From the NCBI GenBank assembly GCA_003244145.1, contig QHBM01000139.1, positions 219 through 40,519 on the forward strand: DNA of 40,301 nt, written 5' to 3'. The position numbers were made by a program, and so were the translations under genes. Under the pieces are notes generated by a model. That model had not been told where the DNA came from, did no database searches, and saw only the letters and a program-made list of their open reading frames with translations. Positions 1 through 8,230 of this stretch are shown one piece after another; within the stretch, counting starts at the first letter, position 1; each line of letters begins with the position of its first letter. Origin of the DNA: Chthoniobacterales bacterium (GTDB lineage Bacteria; Verrucomicrobiota; Verrucomicrobiia; Chthoniobacterales; UBA10450).

Positions 1-69
1 CCCGCCGCTACAGAAAAGACTGATGAGAAACTTTTCAATTCGGCGATCAATGACCGTCGCTATAGGCAA

Positions 70-708
70 ATGAAGCAAAAGATTTTCGCATCCGCTCTCC
101 TGTTCGCCCTCGCTCTGCCGGCTCTCGCGCAGAGCGTTTCAGTCAAGGACGGCAACATCCAATTCACCAGCAAAGCCGGCCAAACCACGGCGCTTACCTC
201 GAGTGGCCGCGATTCAGATCCAGTTCTCGCTCCCGACGGGAAATGGGTTGTCTTTGTGCGGAAGGTGGACGGCAAGAAAATCGCCACCGGCTCTGACGAA
301 GTCGATCCGACCGAGCTTTGGCAGGTCCGCGCGGACGGGAAGGAGCCAACCCTTTTGCTGCGCTGCCGCGAAGCGAAAGAGCCCAACCAGTTGATCGCCG
401 CCTTTCAGAGCCTCCAATTCTCGACCAACGGGAAGCTGGTTTATTTTGTTACGCCCGCGTGGGCCACCTCCGGCGCCGTCCATGTCGTCGATACCACCAA
501 TCGCAAAGAGCGTTACGTTTTTCCTGGCAACGATCTGAAAATCGTCCCTTCGGGTGAATACAAGGATTGTCTGCTCACCCAGCAGCATCGCTATTTCATC
601 GGTGGTGGTTCCTACGATTGGTTTTGGCTGATGCGTCCCGACGGCAAGGAAGTCGGTCCGGTCGGTGAGGACACCTCGAGTTTCGAGGCGACCTACGGAA
701 AAGAATAA
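70..708 (+). CDS. Exported TolB/PD40-like beta-propeller protein
   Basis: Encodes 212 residues. Residues 1-21 form a clear Sec signal peptide (basic start, Leu/Ala-rich core, ALAQ cleavage region), so the mature protein is periplasmic or secreted. The rest resembles WD40-like (PD40) repeats of the TolB propeller type: short strands separated by DSDPVLAPDGKWVVFVR and a later FSTNGKLVYFVTP unit. It is shorter than a full propeller, so it may be a partial one or a single-domain protein. The frame stays open to the window edge, so a start further upstream cannot be excluded, but the signal peptide favours the ATG at 70. The first 69 bases hold no assignable gene. The precise role is unknown. Confidence 0.7.
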   Translation: MKQKIFASALLFALALPALAQSVSVKDGNIQFTSKAGQTTALTSSGRDSDPVLAPDGKWVVFVRKVDGKKIATGSDEVDPTELWQVRADGKEPTLLLRCREAKEPNQLIAAFQSLQFSTNGKLVYFVTPAWATSGAVHVVDTTNRKERYVFPGNDLKIVPSGEYKDCLLTQQHRYFIGGGSYDWFWLMRPDGKEVGPVGEDTSSFEATYGKE

Positions 709-764
709 CGGCCCCGCCGAGTGGACGGCGTGACAAATTCGAAAGTTCGAATACACTCGGGCTC

Positions 765-995
765 GTGAAACAATTTATCGAGTTCGTCATTCGCCAGCTC
801 GTCGAGTTTCCCGATGAGATGATGCTCTCGGAAATTCCGTCCGGAAAGACGACGATCTTCCGGGTCCAATTGCGGCAAACCGATGTGGGCCGGATCATCG
901 GCCGCAACGGCCAGACGATTCAGGCGATTCGCGCATTGCTCGCCAGCTCGGCCGCGCGTCACGGACAGCGGGCCACCCTCGAGATCGTGGAGTAG
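765..995 (+). CDS. khpA: KH-domain RNA-binding protein KhpA
   Basis: A 76-residue protein made of one KH domain, starting at GTG. The GxxG loop that contacts RNA is visible as GRNG inside [19 protein letters not shown]. The N-terminal segment [18 protein letters not shown] matches the helical start of KhpA (YlqC) proteins. KhpA normally works with KhpB as a small RNA-binding chaperone, and its gene is commonly found between rpsP and rimM-trmD. Here it lies just upstream of trmD, with rimM absent. Length and neighbourhood both fit, so the call is strong. Confidence 0.9.
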   Translation: MKQFIEFVIRQLVEFPDEMMLSEIPSGKTTIFRVQLRQTDVGRIIGRNGQTIQAIRALLASSAARHGQRATLEIVE

Positions 996-1001
996 CTGCC
1001 C

Positions 1002-1036
1002 CGTTCGACATTCGTCCTTCGGCGCTCGACGTTCTT
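1002..1036 (+). repeat. Period-7 repeat tract upstream of trmD
   Basis: Consecutive heptamers CGTTCGA, CATTCGT, CCTTCGG and CGCTCGA carry TCG at the same phase, followed by a degenerate fifth unit. The tract fills the short gap between khpA and the trmD start at 1040 and leaves no obvious Shine-Dalgarno site. It is one of several period-7 tracts in the window. Confidence 0.6.
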
Positions 1037-1039
1037 CGG

Positions 1040-1708
1040 ATGCGCATCGATATCCTCACGCTTTTCCCCGAGGTCTGCCGCGCGCCGCTGAACGAAAGCA
1101 TGATGAAGCGCGCACAGGAAAACGGCGCGCTGGAGCTGCGCATTCACAACCTGCGCGACTGGACGACAGACAAGCACCACGTCGTGGATGATGCGCCTTT
1201 TGGCGGCGGCCAGGGAATGGTGATGAAACCGGAACCGATTTTTGCCGCGGTGGAATCGTTGCGGACGGAGAACAGCTTCGTCGTTTTAATGGCGCCGCAA
1301 GGCCGGCGCTTAACCCAGGCGATCGTCAGCGAATTCTCGGTGCGACCGCACCTGATCATTCTTTGCGGACATTACGAAGGAATCGATCACCGCGTGATCG
1401 AGCACCTGGTCGATGCTGAAATTTCGATCGGCGATTACGTTCTGACCAATGGCGCGATCGCCGCCGTCGTTTTCGTGGATGCAGTTGTGCGTTTGCTCCC
1501 GGGCGTTCTCGGGCACGAACATTCGGCCGCGGACGATAGCTTCAGCGGGGGATTGCTGGAAGGTCCGCAGTACACGCGGCCATCCGATTTTCGCGGTTGG
1601 ACGGTTCCGGAAGTATTGCTTTCCGGAAACCACGCTGAGATCGCTGCCTGGCGAAAAGAACAGGCGCTGCAACGGACGAAAGCCGATCGGCCCGATTTGT
1701 TGACGTAG
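1040..1708 (+). CDS. trmD: tRNA (guanine-N1)-methyltransferase TrmD
   Basis: 222 residues, slightly short for the family. TrmD methylates G37 of tRNAs that have G36, preventing +1 frameshifting, and uses S-adenosylmethionine bound in a trefoil knot. Visible motifs are the N-terminal [11 protein letters not shown], the glycine-rich FGGGQGMVM (residues 54-62), [12 protein letters not shown] (109-119) and the knot segment [13 protein letters not shown] (130-142). The catalytic Asp is expected in [18 protein letters not shown] (about residue 166). The knot reads TNGA where TGGE is usual, probably a lineage variant. It follows khpA and converges on fabF across a large palindromic element. Confidence 0.95.
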   Translation: MRIDILTLFPEVCRAPLNESMMKRAQENGALELRIHNLRDWTTDKHHVVDDAPFGGGQGMVMKPEPIFAAVESLRTENSFVVLMAPQGRRLTQAIVSEFSVRPHLIILCGHYEGIDHRVIEHLVDAEISIGDYVLTNGAIAAVVFVDAVVRLLPGVLGHEHSAADDSFSGGLLEGPQYTRPSDFRGWTVPEVLLSGNHAEIAAWRKEQALQRTKADRPDLLT

Positions 1709-1723
1709 CTGCGAATTGATTCC

Positions 1724-1868
1724 GGGGAGCGCACGCCTGTGGCGTGCCGGCGACGGCATTCTGCCGTCGCGAACTTTTCTGAACGAGAGCGCTATCGTCC
1801 AAGCACGAACAAGGGAAGTTCGTTTTCGCAGAATGCGAAAACCAGCACGCCACAGGCGTGCGCTCCCC
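1724..1868. repeat. REPIN-like paired palindrome between trmD and fabF
   Basis: A perfect 24-bp inverted repeat (1724-1747 with 1845-1868) encloses further hairpins: GCGACGGCA/TGCCGTCGC (1750-1770), CGAACTT/AAGTTCG (1770-1776 with 1816-1822) and TTTTCGCA/TGCGAAAA (1823-1841). The outer arms are themselves palindromic around CACGCC/GGCGTG. It sits in the gap between two converging genes, so it may also end transcription from both sides. It holds no plausible protein. Confidence 0.75.
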
Positions 1869-1878
1869 CGAGTGACAG

Positions 1879-3123
1879 CTAGCGCATCCGCCCCAGAATC
1901 ACGCACGAATTGATTCCGCCGAAGCCAAAAGAATTGCTCAGCACGTAATTCAGTTCGGCGTCTCGTCCGTGATGCGGCACCACATCGAGATCGCACGCCG
2001 GATCGGGATCGTTCCGATTTAATGTCGGCGGCACCCATTTCCCCTCAATCGCCAGCGCGCAGATCGCGGCTTCGATCGCGCCGGTCGCGCCGAGTGGATG
2101 CCCGGTGTAGGCCTTCGTGCCGCTCACCGGCAAAGTCCGCGCGTGCTCGCCGAACATTTCTTTGATCGCCATCGTTTCCGTGCTGTCGTTCAGCTGAGTG
2201 GAACTCGCATGCGCGTTGATGTAATCGATTTGCTCGGGCGCGAGTTGGGCGTCGGCGAGCGCGTCCCGGATCGCGCGCATGCAGGACTCGCCGCTCGGCA
2301 ATGGCGACGTCATATGGAACGCGTCGTTATTCAAACTGTAGCCGAGGACTTCGGCAAGAATGTGCGCGCCGCGTTTCCGCGCGTGATCGAGCTCCTCGAT
2401 CACCAACGACGTTGCGCCCTCGCCCATGACAAATCCATCGCGGCGCAAATCAAACGGCCGGCAGGCCAGTGCCGGATCGCCCGCCCATTGGCTCATCGTT
2501 TTGATAATGGCGAACGCGCCGAAGGTGAGGGGACTGAGGGGGGCTTCCGCGCCGCCCGCCACGATCACATCCGCGAAATCGTCCCGAATGTAGCGCAACG
2601 CTTCGCCGACCGCGACGGTGCCGCTCGCGCAACTGTTAGAGTTAGTCGTGCCGACGCCGCGAAATCCAAACTCGATCGCGATGTTCGAGTGCGCTGATCC
2701 GCCGAAGACTTGAAGGGCGAGCGTCTGATTTACGCCGCGCGTTCCTTTCTTGAGAAAGTGCGCATGCTGATATTCCGCGTTCGCAACTCCACCCAGCGCC
2801 GTGCCGAAACTGACGCCGACGCGATGTTGCGGCGTCTCCTGCGAGTAGGGCAGTCCCGCGTCGTCCAACGCCATCCTGGCCGAGGCCACGGCGAATTGCG
2901 CGTAGCGATCCAATCTCTTCAGGCGATGGGGCGGGAAATGATCTTCGGGCGTCCAGTCGGGAATTTCGCCGCCGCAATGCGCGTTGAATTCCGCTGTGTC
3001 GAAACTGCTGATCGCGCGAATGCCGCTCTTCTCCTCGCGCAAGCCGCGCCAAAAATTCTCCCGCCCGATCCCGATGCAGGTGATTGGGCCGATCCCGGTA
3101 ACGACGGCGCGACGCTTAGCCAT
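1879..3123 (-). CDS. fabF: 3-oxoacyl-[ACP] synthase II (KAS II), FabF
   Basis: 414 residues, the usual FabF length. It condenses acyl-ACP with malonyl-ACP in fatty acid elongation. The catalytic triad is Cys165 (NSNSCASGT), His305 (NAHASST) and His342 (TGHPLGATGA), with Lys337 in SGTKAYTG. The second histidine motif is NAHASST rather than the common NAHGTST, so two usually conserved small residues differ while the histidine is kept. The C-terminal NSFGFGGINSCVIL is typical. The start overlaps the 3' end of the upstream SRPBCC gene by 8 bp, which suggests co-transcription. A role in a secondary pathway rather than bulk fatty acid synthesis is possible, because no other fab genes are adjacent. 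Confidence 0.93.
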   Translation of the reverse strand: MAKRRAVVTGIGPITCIGIGRENFWRGLREEKSGIRAISSFDTAEFNAHCGGEIPDWTPEDHFPPHRLKRLDRYAQFAVASARMALDDAGLPYSQETPQHRVGVSFGTALGGVANAEYQHAHFLKKGTRGVNQTLALQVFGGSAHSNIAIEFGFRGVGTTNSNSCASGTVAVGEALRYIRDDFADVIVAGGAEAPLSPLTFGAFAIIKTMSQWAGDPALACRPFDLRRDGFVMGEGATSLVIEELDHARKRGAHILAEVLGYSLNNDAFHMTSPLPSGESCMRAIRDALADAQLAPEQIDYINAHASSTQLNDSTETMAIKEMFGEHARTLPVSGTKAYTGHPLGATGAIEAAICALAIEGKWVPPTLNRNDPDPACDLDVVPHHGRDAELNYVLSNSFGFGGINSCVILGRMR

Positions 3124-3607
3124 TTTGGATTTTGGATTTCGGATTTCGGATTGGGATTGCAGAAGTCTGCGAGGCCTTCTCCAAGTGTGCCTTCATGCAA
3201 CGAAGGGTCTTGCTGGCCACCGGATGGATGAAGCCTCGGCCGATGACCGGCTCCACAATTGGCGCGAGCAGGGGAATACGAAATCGAAGATCATGCACAA
3301 TTTCCACCAGCACGCCCGCCCGTGTTTCCTTAAACGACCAGACCACATGCATCCCTTTTGTCCAAGCTTTCAGGTGATGGAAATGAACTTCGACATTTTT
3401 GCGGTCGATGATTTGCTCCGAGGTCCACGAGATCGGAATGCCGGAACGGACCGCGGCCATGACGACGAGATTACGATCCGGTCCGCGTTCCAGGTAACGG
3501 ATGTAACGGTAGTGTGGCAGAATCTTCGGCCACAGCTCAAGGTTTGCCGCCGTCTCGAAGATGGCCAGCCGCGGCGCCTGGATAATGATGGAATTGCCGG
3601 TATGCAT
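3116..3607 (-). CDS. SRPBCC (START-like) family protein, polyketide cyclase/dehydrase type
   Basis: 163 residues. The segment APRLAIFETAANLELWPK is the classic first strand and helix of the SRPBCC/polyketide-cyclase fold, followed by alternating strands (RNLVVMAAVRSGIPISWTS, VEVHFHHLKAWTKGMHVVW) and a long C-terminal helix. The fold binds hydrophobic ligands in a deep cavity; the ligand here is unknown. It is followed by fabF with an 8-bp overlap, so lipid or polyketide chemistry is a reasonable inference. The last 12 or so residues (PIRNPKSKIQNG) are encoded by a period-7 repeat and are unlikely to belong to the fold. Confidence 0.75.
   Translation of the reverse strand: MHTGNSIIIQAPRLAIFETAANLELWPKILPHYRYIRYLERGPDRNLVVMAAVRSGIPISWTSEQIIDRKNVEVHFHHLKAWTKGMHVVWSFKETRAGVLVEIVHDLRFRIPLLAPIVEPVIGRGFIHPVASKTLRCMKAHLEKASQTSAIPIRNPKSKIQNG
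3123..3150 (+). repeat. Period-7 tract inside SRPBCC 3' end and fabF start
   Basis: Four units in phase on the plus strand: TTTTGGA, TTTTGGA, TTTCGGA, TTTCGGA. They encode the C-terminal tail of the SRPBCC protein on the minus strand and end at the fabF start codon. Confidence 0.8.
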
Positions 3608-3684
3608 CGCAGCGGAAACGCTCGTGGAAATCCGCTGGTCAGGATAAACTCGTGTCGGATGTTCGCAATCGAGGGAAAGTAATC

Positions 3685-3879
3685 ATGGCGTTGGAAATGA
3701 AAGCAGCGTGCGAAAAATGCGGGCTCGAGCTTGACCAGAGAGCTGAAGCTTACATTTGCATCTACGAATGCACGTTTTGCGCGCCGTGCGCTGAGGCGAT
3801 GAGTGTGATCTGCCCGAATTGCGGCGGCGAATTAGTGCGACGTCCAAGGCCGGGGAAACTCATTCCGCCTCTCCTTTAG
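3685..3879 (+). CDS. DUF1272 small zinc-ribbon-like protein
   Basis: 64 residues from the ATG at 3685, chosen because a good ribosome binding site (GAGGGAAAG, 3671-3679) sits just upstream; a GTG at 3652 would add 11 unlikely residues. Four cysteine pairs or near-pairs are visible: CEKCG, CIYECTFCAPC and CPNCGGELVRRP, the pattern of DUF1272 proteins, which probably bind zinc. The function of the family is unknown. It is transcribed away from the SRPBCC gene and converges on the RibD-C-type gene with only 19 bp between them. Confidence 0.85.
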   Translation: MALEMKAACEKCGLELDQRAEAYICIYECTFCAPCAEAMSVICPNCGGELVRRPRPGKLIPPLL

Positions 3880-3898
3880 CGACGGCGCTGCAGCAAGC

Positions 3899-4675
3899 CT
3901 ATTTTCGCCGGTGCTTGATCCGATACGTGAGGAAACATTCTTCGCCCACTGTCCGCATTTCCGTCAATGAACAGCGGACAGTATGCGGCAAAAAATCCTT
4001 GCTCAGACCCGTGAGCGTGGGAGCATTCGCGCCGCCGAAGAGAATGGGCGCAATTGTGAGATTGAGTTGATCGACGAGATCGCGCTCGAGCAAGGCGCGG
4101 AAGAGCGTCGCGCCCCCTTCACAAGCCACGAAGCGGATACCGTATTCGCTTCGCAACTGTTGTAACATCCAGGAGAGATCGACCGACCGCGCGTCGCTCA
4201 GGTGAAGCGTCGCCTTTTGCCTGAGCGATTTCTGGTAGCGCGCCGGCATCCGGACGGTGGAGAAGATAACGATCGGTGAAATGTCCGTCTGGAAAAGCTT
4301 CAGCGTTGAATCGATTCGCCCTTCGTTGGAAACAATCACGCGCAGCGGATAAGGCGCCTGGCCGCGTGCGATGCGGGCGTCGCGCATTTTCGGATCGGGC
4401 AGCCCGAGCCGGACGTTGTCCTGCTTGAGCGTGCTGTGCCCGATCAAGACCGCGTCACCCACCGCGCGCTGCCGGAATAAGTGCGTCTTGTCTTCGCGCG
4501 AAGTGAAATCGACCGGGGTGAAATTTCGCGTCGTGATTTTTCCGTCCACCGTCATTGCGAAAGTGACGGCAACGAACGGGCGCTTTGGGGACTGGGACAC
4601 TGCCTGCGCGCCAGAGCCCTGGCGGCGGCGCGTGGTCCTTCCCACCTTCTTATTCTTCTTTCTCGGTGATTTCAT
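3899..4675 (-). CDS. RibD C-terminal domain (pyrimidine reductase) family protein
   Basis: 258 residues. Lacks the deaminase half of RibD and consists of the dihydrofolate-reductase-like domain alone: PFVAVTFAMTVDGKI near residue 33, GDAVLIGHSTLKQDN, and EGGATLFRALLERDLVDQL followed by PILFGG near the end. The family reduces the ribosylaminopyrimidine intermediate of riboflavin synthesis with NADPH, or related substrates. A lysine/arginine-rich N-terminal tail of about 30 residues precedes the domain. The start overlaps the end of the flippase-like gene by 26 bp, so the two are probably co-transcribed. The exact substrate is not shown by the sequence. Confidence 0.82.
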   Translation of the reverse strand: MKSPRKKNKKVGRTTRRRQGSGAQAVSQSPKRPFVAVTFAMTVDGKITTRNFTPVDFTSREDKTHLFRQRAVGDAVLIGHSTLKQDNVRLGLPDPKMRDARIARGQAPYPLRVIVSNEGRIDSTLKLFQTDISPIVIFSTVRMPARYQKSLRQKATLHLSDARSVDLSWMLQQLRSEYGIRFVACEGGATLFRALLERDLVDQLNLTIAPILFGGANAPTLTGLSKDFLPHTVRCSLTEMRTVGEECFLTYRIKHRRK

Positions 4676-5711
4676 GCTCGAGCGTGGCGAATTCCTGCTT
4701 CATCTCGCGCATCTTCACGTGGCCGGTGGCGCCGCTTGGTTTGTAGAAGAAATAAACAATCCCGCCGGGAAGACAGCAGAGGAGAATGACCGTGAAACCG
4801 GTCAGGCCGATCATTCTCGCGACGGCCGGAGGAATGGCGCAGAGATTAAACAGCATCACTTGCAGGATGAATTCGCGCGTTCCGACGCCGGCAAAACTGA
4901 TGGGGAGCGACGAAATCGTCCGCTCGATTGGCATGATCGCGAAAAAATCGACCGGCGCGACGGCCGCACGAAACGCGTAAGCCACGCAAAGGAAAGTAGC
5001 GAAAGTGCCGAGGTGACAGACGAGCGACGCTCCGAAAGCGCCGATGGTGGCGCGCCAGTGCCGCGCGTAGAGATGATAAGCGGCAGAAATCTCGATCAGC
5101 TTTTCCCGGCCCGGGAAGCGATGAGGAAGTCTGTGCAGCAGATTGAAGCCGCTCACGAGAAACGTCGTGCTCACAAACAGGACCGAGGCGCCGAAAATCG
5201 CGAGCACGACCCAGACGTAGAACCGGGGATTATGGAGCGGGTTGCTGTCGAGTTGCGCGCCGGTCTCGCGCGTGAGCCAGCCGTAACGCAGAAATATCAA
5301 AACGCCCGTGATAATGATCAGCGCGATCAACCCGATCATCCGATCGAACAGAACCGCCAAGAGCGCGCCGGGTTTTTTCGTCGGTGTTTCCTTCCACAGC
5401 AGGTAGGTCTTGACGATGTCGCCGCCGGTGCCGCCGGGCAGAAACTGGTTATAAAACATTCCGATCAAGAAAAGGCCGGAGATGCGCGCGGGGCTCAGCT
5501 CGATCCCCTGGACCCTTAAAAGAATTTTCCATCGCACGATGGCGGCGAACTCGACGATGATGTAAGCGAGGATCGCCGCGACGATCCAGCGATAGTCGGC
5601 GTCGCGAATCGCGACGGCCATGGCACTGCGCACCTCCCGGTCGTGAAAGACCCAATAGAGAAGGCCGCCGGTGACGACGAGTTGAAGAATCGTGAGAAGT
5701 GTTTTTTTCAT
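4650..5711 (-). CDS. Flippase-like (UPF0104/LPG synthase TM) membrane protein
   Basis: 353 residues with many hydrophobic segments, beginning at MKKTLLTILQLVVTGGLLYW. The family signature FYNQFLPGGTGGDIVKTYLL lies near residue 95, and AGVGTREFILQ comes later. Proteins of this fold (PF03706) include the membrane part of lysyl-phosphatidylglycerol synthase and putative lipid or polyprenol translocases. The frame is open far upstream, to 6395, but that part is antisense noise over the isomerase gene. The start at 5711 overlaps the stop of the preceding gene (ATGA), pointing to translational coupling. The C-terminal charged tail overlaps the next gene. Confidence 0.88.
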   Translation of the reverse strand: MKKTLLTILQLVVTGGLLYWVFHDREVRSAMAVAIRDADYRWIVAAILAYIIVEFAAIVRWKILLRVQGIELSPARISGLFLIGMFYNQFLPGGTGGDIVKTYLLWKETPTKKPGALLAVLFDRMIGLIALIIITGVLIFLRYGWLTRETGAQLDSNPLHNPRFYVWVVLAIFGASVLFVSTTFLVSGFNLLHRLPHRFPGREKLIEISAAYHLYARHWRATIGAFGASLVCHLGTFATFLCVAYAFRAAVAPVDFFAIMPIERTISSLPISFAGVGTREFILQVMLFNLCAIPPAVARMIGLTGFTVILLCCLPGGIVYFFYKPSGATGHVKMREMKQEFATLEHEITEKEE

Positions 5712-6619
5712 TCGCCGAAGCGTTCTTTCCAACGTGCCACGGACCGGCGGATCTCGTCGGGTGTTCGGCGCGGGCTCATTTCCCAGACAAATAAACAGTT
5801 CGCGGGAAGGAGCGGAACAAGATTCTCCAGATCGACCATCCCGGTAAACGGCGCCTGATGATCCTGGGCCGGCCATTTGCAATCCTGGAGATGGCAGCCA
5901 AACGCGCGCGGCCCGATCTGGCGGAGCCACTCGGCGTGGTTGAGAAAGCCCAGGTTTTCCTTGATCTGGATGTGGCCCATGTCGTGCCAGTAACCGAGTT
6001 GCGGGGAATTCAATTCGTCGAGCAACGCGGGCAGCTCGCGCTCGGTCGGAATTTCTTCGTATCCGCGTCGGCCTTCCACGCCGAGGCGGATATTTTTCTT
6101 CGCGGCATATTCGGCGATGCGTTTGAGCGAATCTTTCACGCGCTCGAGATACGGCGGCGCGGCGGCTTCGCGCGTCTGCACTGCTTTCACTTTCTTGCGG
6201 ACGTATTCTCGCGAAAGCATTTCGCCATTTTTCGCGAGCGCGATCAATTCGTCGGTGATCGGATTCATTTCGATTTCGCCGCAATGCAGGACGACAAACG
6301 GCGCGCCGAGCCGCTCCGCGAAATCGATCGTCTGGAAGGTTTGCTTGATCGCGCGCTCGCGTTCCTTCGAGTAGGCCGCGGAAAATTTGTAGCAATCGGG
6401 CGACGCCTGCATGATCTCGACCGGGAGGGGACAGAAGTTGTGCAAGCTGCTGAACTGGACTTCGCCAGCTTCGAACATTTTTTGAATTCCCGGCATAAGT
6501 GAGATACGAATGCCGTGGCCGAGCTCGACGCGATCGAAGCCGAGATCCTTGATCTCGCGCAGCATGTCGTCGCCCGCGGTGTGGCGGCCTGAGTTCCAGC
6601 AGGTGGAGAACGAGATCAT
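5708..6619 (-). CDS. Sugar phosphate isomerase/epimerase-like TIM barrel
   Basis: 303 residues of the xylose isomerase-like TIM barrel (AP endonuclease 2 superfamily). Visible barrel elements are DLGFDRVELGHG, SSLHNFCPLP, APFVVLHCGEIE, IRLGVEGRRGYEEIP, LGYWHDMGHIQI and FGCHLQDCKW. The Glu, His and Asp residues at strand ends are those expected to hold a divalent metal. Substrates of this family vary (sugars, inosose, hydroxypyruvate) and cannot be read from the sequence. The stop overlaps the flippase start by 4 bp, so the genes form an operon, possibly in envelope glycan or lipid metabolism (inference). Confidence 0.83.
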   Translation of the reverse strand: MISFSTCWNSGRHTAGDDMLREIKDLGFDRVELGHGIRISLMPGIQKMFEAGEVQFSSLHNFCPLPVEIMQASPDCYKFSAAYSKERERAIKQTFQTIDFAERLGAPFVVLHCGEIEMNPITDELIALAKNGEMLSREYVRKKVKAVQTREAAAPPYLERVKDSLKRIAEYAAKKNIRLGVEGRRGYEEIPTERELPALLDELNSPQLGYWHDMGHIQIKENLGFLNHAEWLRQIGPRAFGCHLQDCKWPAQDHQAPFTGMVDLENLVPLLPANCLFVWEMSPRRTPDEIRRSVARWKERFGE

Positions 6620-6626
6620 CGATCAG

Positions 6627-7907
6627 TTACACGACAGAGGCCGGTGCTGCTTCCGCTTCCGGCACCGGAGTTTCCGGGCATTCGCAAACCGTCCGTCCGG
6701 CTGCGCTCAAAACCAGCACAGCGCCGATCCCAAACAAAACCGCGGCCACGGCCAGCGCTGGCCGCATTCCGATCCAGTCCGAAAGACCGGTGATCAGCAA
6801 TCCCGCGATCGGCATTAATCCAAAAAAGCTAAGGCCAAAGATGGCTGAGACGCGGCCACGCAACGGACCGGGGGAGCGCTCCTGCACGATGGTGCCGGCC
6901 AGGCCGAAATTGAGAGAGAGACCGATCGCGAGCATTCCCATGCAACCGGCCGTCAGCAAAAAACTGTTCGAGCGCGAAAGGAAAAAAAGCGCCACCGCCA
7001 CGCAGAGGGTGGCCGCCGTCATGAACTTGAAGCGGAGCTCCCGCGCCACGCTCAACAGCCCGATCGAGCCAGCGAGCGATCCCACCGCCGAAATGCCCAT
7101 CAGCATTCCCATCCGGTCCGGGCCAAGGTGCAGAACGTTACGGACGTAAAGCGGGAGCATCACGGAGATGACGGGGAAAACGAAGATCGTCGTCAGCGCG
7201 ATCAGCGCGATCATGGAAAGGATGGTGCGATCGGATCGCACGTAGCGTAGCCCTTCATTGAATCCGCTGCGGCGCTGCTCTTCCTCTTCGGCGGTGCCTT
7301 TGGTCCGGGCCGGCAATGAGACCAGCGCAATGATCAACGCGATAAAGGTGATCGCATTGGAAAAAAAGGCGGAAGCCGCGCCCCACCAGGCCACAAAGAT
7401 TCCCGCGACGAAAGGCCCGACCAGACGCGACCCATGAAAAACCGAACGATCAAGGGCGATCGCGGTCGCGATCTCATCTTTCTTCACCAGCTCCGGCACG
7501 AGTGCCGAGATGGCCGGCATTTCAAACGCAATGCAGGTGCCGAGGACAGCGGCGATGATCATCACGTGCCAGATTTGGATCTTGCCGGTGAGCACCAGAA
7601 AACCAAGCGACATCGCGGTCCCGATCTGCACCACCTGCGTCGCGATCAGGATCATGCGCTTGTCATGACGATCCGCTACTGAGCCGCCAATCATCGTGAG
7701 CGCGAGCGTCGGAATGCCGGCAGCGAAATTCACCATGCCGAGCATGAGCGCGTGGTTGGTGAGCGAGCTCATGACCCAGCCTTGCGCCATCACTTGCATC
7801 CAGGTGCCGGTATCCGAAATGGCGGAGCCGATGATGTAACGCCGGAACGGTCCCTGCCGCAGCAAGTCGAGCGCTTTGCCCCAAAATGATTTCTCTCCGG
7901 CCTTCAT
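6627..7907 (-). CDS. MFS transporter, EntS-like (MFS_3) family
   Basis: 426 residues from the ATG at 7907; a TTG at 7913 would add two residues. Starts with LRQGPFRRYIIGSAISDTGTWMQ, typical of the MFS_3/enterobactin exporter group, followed by about 12 hydrophobic segments. The loop-2 motif GGSVADRHDKRMIL and a second-half counterpart are present, and a charged central loop (GTAEEEEQRR) divides the two halves. Likely an exporter of small molecules; the substrate is unknown. It lies 7 bp upstream of the sugar isomerase gene and may belong to the same operon. Confidence 0.88.
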   Translation of the reverse strand: MKAGEKSFWGKALDLLRQGPFRRYIIGSAISDTGTWMQVMAQGWVMSSLTNHALMLGMVNFAAGIPTLALTMIGGSVADRHDKRMILIATQVVQIGTAMSLGFLVLTGKIQIWHVMIIAAVLGTCIAFEMPAISALVPELVKKDEIATAIALDRSVFHGSRLVGPFVAGIFVAWWGAASAFFSNAITFIALIIALVSLPARTKGTAEEEEQRRSGFNEGLRYVRSDRTILSMIALIALTTIFVFPVISVMLPLYVRNVLHLGPDRMGMLMGISAVGSLAGSIGLLSVARELRFKFMTAATLCVAVALFFLSRSNSFLLTAGCMGMLAIGLSLNFGLAGTIVQERSPGPLRGRVSAIFGLSFFGLMPIAGLLITGLSDWIGMRPALAVAAVLFGIGAVLVLSAAGRTVCECPETPVPEAEAAPASVV

Positions 7908-7976
7908 CGGCAAGACTCATACGCGGAGAGCGCCGCTCTCGCAACGCGTTGGTCATGCCGGAAGGTTATGCATCAC

Positions 7977-8230
7977 TCATCTGTAGACGTCTCGTCGGTT
8001 CCCAATAACGCCGACGATAATCTGGCGCGCAGTTTTATCTGCGAAGTAAAGGATTCGATAATCGCCGACGCGAACGCGCCCGCCATCGCGATTCTTGAGT
8101 TTCTTGCAGCCGATCGGAAAAGGATCGGCTTCCAGCGACAGGAGCGCTCGAGAGACGCGCTTTTGGACCGATGCAGGAAGTCGGTCAAACTCCTTTTCGC
8201 ATCGCGCGCGAGCTCGACGCCCCAGCTCAC
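7977..8230 (-). pseudogene. Frameshifted RelE/ParE-type toxin
   Basis: The GTG at 8230 opens a RelE/ParE-like start (SWGVELARDAK), then the homology jumps to another frame: EKEFDRLPASVQKRV, LEADPFPIGCKKLKNRDG, RVRVGDYRILYF and GNRRDVYR, ending at TGA 7979-7977. Together these make a full-length toxin of about 84 residues that would be restored by a single extra G in GCGAAAAGG (about 8190-8200). The start overlaps the stop of the antitoxin remnant in the usual antitoxin-toxin arrangement. A sequencing error is possible, but the antitoxin is independently broken. Confidence 0.78.

Noticed and set aside
4371-5519. Plus-strand open frame of 382 codons
   Set aside because: Antisense to the flippase-like and RibD-C-type genes; its translation shows no domain and is unusually rich in Arg, Glu and Asp.
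4650-6395. A single 581-residue minus-strand protein
   Set aside because: The first 228 residues are an out-of-frame shadow of the sugar isomerase gene; the flippase start at 5711 with ATGA coupling is better.
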